A DNA stretch of 64,000 bases from contig NZ_JAHXZL010000002.1 of the NCBI RefSeq assembly GCF_019429525.1, positions 186,001 to 250,000 on the forward strand, given 5' to 3'. This DNA comes from Sphingomonas folli. GTDB lineage: Bacteria > Pseudomonadota > Alphaproteobacteria > Sphingomonadales > Sphingomonadaceae. The stretch's first letter is position 1, and each line of letters starts with the position of its first letter. Positions 62,316-64,000 of this stretch are shown piece by piece. The notes under the pieces are model-generated. The model made no database searches and was not told the DNA's origin. It saw only the letters and a list, made by a program, of their open reading frames with translations. Made by a program: the position numbers and the translations under genes.

Positions 62316-62867
62316 TCAATGGCAGCCGCCTTGGCGCGGCGGGTCGCGGCGATGCCGCCACTTGCGCGCGATCCACAGCCGCCAGCCGAGCGCGGCCAGC
62401 GCGTAGCCGAGCGCGGCGGCCACCGCGGTGAGCACCAGCAGGCCGAGCACCAGCGGCGGCCCCGCATCCCACAGCCATTGCAGCCAGCCGGTCGCCGCCT
62501 CCGCCACCGGCTGCGCCACCGCGGGCGCGTTGGAGCGCAGCAGCCACGCCCCGATCTGATAGGCGGCGAACAGGATGAAGGGCGTGGTGAAGGGGTTGGT
62601 GATGAAGGTCACCAGCGCCGCGACGGGGACGTTGGCGCGGAACGGCAGCGCGATCAGCGCCGCGATCGCGATCTGCGCCACGGGGAAGAGGATCCCCGCC
62701 ACCATGCCCAGCGCCACCCCGCGCGGCACCGAGCGGCGCGTGAAGCGCCACAGCTCGGGCGCGAGCACGCGATGCGCCACCGGGCGGAGCAGCCGGCTCC
62801 GCTCCATCGACTCGCGCGTCGGCAGGTTGCGGCGGCTCCACGCCGCGATCCGGTCCCACGCGGTCAT
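62316..62867 (-). CDS. DUF2062-family membrane protein
   Basis: 183 residues: a basic N-terminus (WSRRNLPTRESMERSRLLRP), then three to four membrane helices with the DUF2062 core SVPRGVALGMVAGILFPV...ITNPFTTPFILFAAYQIG, and a basic C-terminus (RKWRHRRDPPRQGG). The function is unknown. ATG 62867 is given; a GTG at 62882, directly after the smpB stop codon, is also possible and would make the two genes contiguous. Confidence 0.85.
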   Translation of the reverse strand: MTAWDRIAAWSRRNLPTRESMERSRLLRPVAHRVLAPELWRFTRRSVPRGVALGMVAGILFPVAQIAIAALIALPFRANVPVAALVTFITNPFTTPFILFAAYQIGAWLLRSNAPAVAQPVAEAATGWLQWLWDAGPPLVLGLLVLTAVAAALGYALAALGWRLWIARKWRHRRDPPRQGGCH

Positions 62868-62882
62868 CGGTCGCGTCGGCAC

Positions 62883-63365
62883 TCAGCTATGCTCACGCAG
62901 CACGCGCCCCGCCTCGCGCTTCCACTCGCGCTCCTTGATATGCTCGCGCTTGTCGTGCGCCTTGCGGCCCTTGGCGAGCGCAAGCTCGACCTTGGCGCGG
63001 CCCTTGCCGTTGAAATAGACGGTCAGCGGCACGAGCGTCATGCCGTCGCGCGCCACCGCGCCGTGCAGCTTGTTGATCTCGCGCTCGTGGAGCAGCAGCT
63101 TGCGCGGGCGCTTGGGCTCGTGGTTGAAGCGGTTGCCGTGGCTGAACTCGGGGATGTTCGAGTTGACCAGCCAGACCTCGTCGCCCTTCACCTCGGCGTA
63201 GCTCTCCGCGATCGATCCCTCGCCGAAGCGCAGGCTCTTCACCTCGGTGCCGCTGAGGACGATCCCCGCCTCATAGGTGGTGTCGATCGCATAATCGAAA
63301 CGCGCGCGGCGGTTCTCGGCGACGATCTTCTTCTTGTCGAAGGTGGCGGGCTTGGGACGCGACAT
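62883..63365 (-). CDS. smpB: SsrA-binding protein SmpB
   Basis: Brings tmRNA to stalled ribosomes. The 160 residues match the family: [48 protein letters not shown], and a basic C-terminal tail that enters the mRNA channel. The tmRNA gene itself is not in this window. dapA lies upstream on the same strand, but a 344-base gap with repeats separates them. Confidence 0.97.
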   Translation of the reverse strand: MSRPKPATFDKKKIVAENRRARFDYAIDTTYEAGIVLSGTEVKSLRFGEGSIAESYAEVKGDEVWLVNSNIPEFSHGNRFNHEPKRPRKLLLHEREINKLHGAVARDGMTLVPLTVYFNGKGRAKVELALAKGRKAHDKREHIKEREWKREAGRVLREHS

Positions 63366-63526
63366 GCGCGCGATGTAGGCGCAGCCGCGCGCCAGGGCAA
63401 AGGGGACGTGCAGGCTGGTCGAAACGGGGTGGGACGATCACCTGAGCCGCGAGATTTTCCGGCCGCGTCCCGTCGTCATCGCGCGACGGCGTCCGTTCCC
63501 CTTCGTACGTCATCGCCTCATTGATA

Positions 63527-63622
63527 CGTCATCCCCGCGCGGGCGGGGATCCAGACGCGCGGACCGTTCCGCTCCATCGCTGACGTCGGCGTTTCTGGAT
63601 CCCCGCCTTCGCGGGGATGACG
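63527..63622. repeat. 96-base inverted-repeat element (CGTCATCCCCG family)
   Basis: Arms 63527-63555 and 63594-63622 (CGTCATCCCCGCGCGGG... with ...CGCGGGGATGACG) give one of the cleanest members of this family in the window. No gene was recognised in the gap 63366-63709. Confidence 0.85.
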
Positions 63623-63680
63623 GAAGAGGGACGCGGGATGGCGTAAGAGGGGCGCGGGGATGACGTAAGAGGGGCGCGGG
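63615..63680. repeat. Three imperfect 21-22-base tandem repeats
   Basis: Units beginning GGATGACGGAAGAGGG, GGATGGCGTAAGAGGG and GGATGACGTAAGAGGG follow each other from within the right arm of the preceding palindrome, suggesting local slippage from its end. Confidence 0.65.
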
Positions 63681-63709
63681 CGACGAGAGAGGACGCCTCC
63701 CCTCGCGTC

Positions 63710-64000
63710 TCACAACCCCGCGTGGGACAGTGCCGCGTCGACCGCCGCCCGGCTCGCCTCGCCCGGCCAGATCATCGGCAGCCGCAGTCCGGCGGGGAAG
63801 CCCGGCCGCACCCGAGTCATCGCATATTTCACCGGGCCGGGCGAGGCGTCGCTGAACAGCGCGGCGTGGAGCGGGAAGAGCCGGTCGTGCAGCGTCAGCG
63901 CGCGCGCCATGTCCTTCTCCGCACAGGCACGCTGGAAGTCGGCGCTGAGCCGCGGCGCGACGTTGGCGGTGACCGAGATACACCCCACCCCGCCGGTCGC
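63710..64000 (-). CDS. dapA: 4-hydroxy-tetrahydrodipicolinate synthase, C-terminal part
   Basis: Lysine/diaminopimelate pathway: condenses pyruvate with aspartate semialdehyde. Only the last ~97 codons are inside the window; the 5' part with the active-site lysine lies beyond base 64000. The segment GGVGCISVTANVAPRL and the closing RLPMIWPGEASRAAVDAAL are characteristic of DapA. Upstream of smpB on the same strand. Confidence 0.88.
   Translation of the reverse strand, partial: ATGGVGCISVTANVAPRLSADFQRACAEKDMARALTLHDRLFPLHAALFSDASPGPVKYAMTRVRPGFPAGLRLPMIWPGEASRAAVDAALSHAGL

Overview
The window is a 64 kb piece of a very GC-rich alphaproteobacterial chromosome. Gene content and order point to the Sphingomonadaceae, most likely a Sphingomonas-type organism. 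Pointers are the pyrF-trpF-trpB-trpA-accD-folC order, chvI-chvG-hprK-rapZ-EIIA-ptsH divergent from an ATP-type pckA, CckA, an AmpG permease, EcfG-type promoters, and an alphaproteobacterial LexA box (GTTC-N7-GTTC) in front of uvrD. It reads as ordinary core chromosome: no phage, integrase, transposase, CRISPR array or rRNA operon was seen. Coding density is high, many neighbours overlap by 1-4 bases, and the larger gaps are mostly filled by palindromic repeats.

Layout: 1-2.7 kb, end of mrdA (PBP2) and rodA, then tRNA-Lys(CTT). 3-4.6 kb, small proteins and a spermidine-synthase-like protein. 4.9-9.6 kb, sodB, then pspF divergent from an enlarged phage-shock operon: a sigma-54 promoter, a 43-residue leader ORF, pspA, pspB, pspC and four further small membrane/coiled-coil proteins. 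9.6-16.9 kb, sufE, lapA-like, pyrF, trpFBA, accD, folC and a small Cys-Cys-Cys protein behind a Fur-box-like palindrome. 17-25 kb, ampG, a repeat-rich gap, an orphan receiver, rluB-rsmD, an MFS symporter, a candidate sRNA with C-rich loops, and pitA with a Pho-box-like site. 25-33 kb, uvrD, a DUF5872-like protein, small membrane or unknown proteins, an S9 peptidase and a DHA2 pump. 33-38 kb, radA, cvpA, an Fe-S scaffold-like protein, a Kef-type antiporter and a DUF423 protein, then a secreted repeat protein behind an EcfG promoter. 38.9-45.8 kb, pckA and the divergent chvIG/PTS cluster plus an rRNA methyltransferase. 46-54.9 kb, an ABM-like protein, an APH(3')-like kinase, rmuC, def, recR, fmt, truA, an m5U methyltransferase and nnr. 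55-64 kb, ilvD, an orphan receiver, cckA, an M13 peptidase, a DUF2062 protein, smpB and the 3' end of dapA.

Functionally the window links envelope homeostasis (PBP2/RodA, Psp, ChvG/I, AmpG, CvpA), carbon-state signalling (HPr, HprK, EIIA, PckA), amino-acid synthesis (trp, ilvD, dapA), translation upkeep (def, fmt, smpB, truA, RNA methyltransferases) and DNA repair (uvrD, recR, radA, rmuC). The observations most worth following are the PspB-like expansion of the psp operon, the candidate anti-Shine-Dalgarno sRNA at 23.2-23.3 kb, the RapZ homologue without its P-loop lysine, the paired AAACATGTT sites between pckA and chvI, and the long palindromic elements built from 8-base units.
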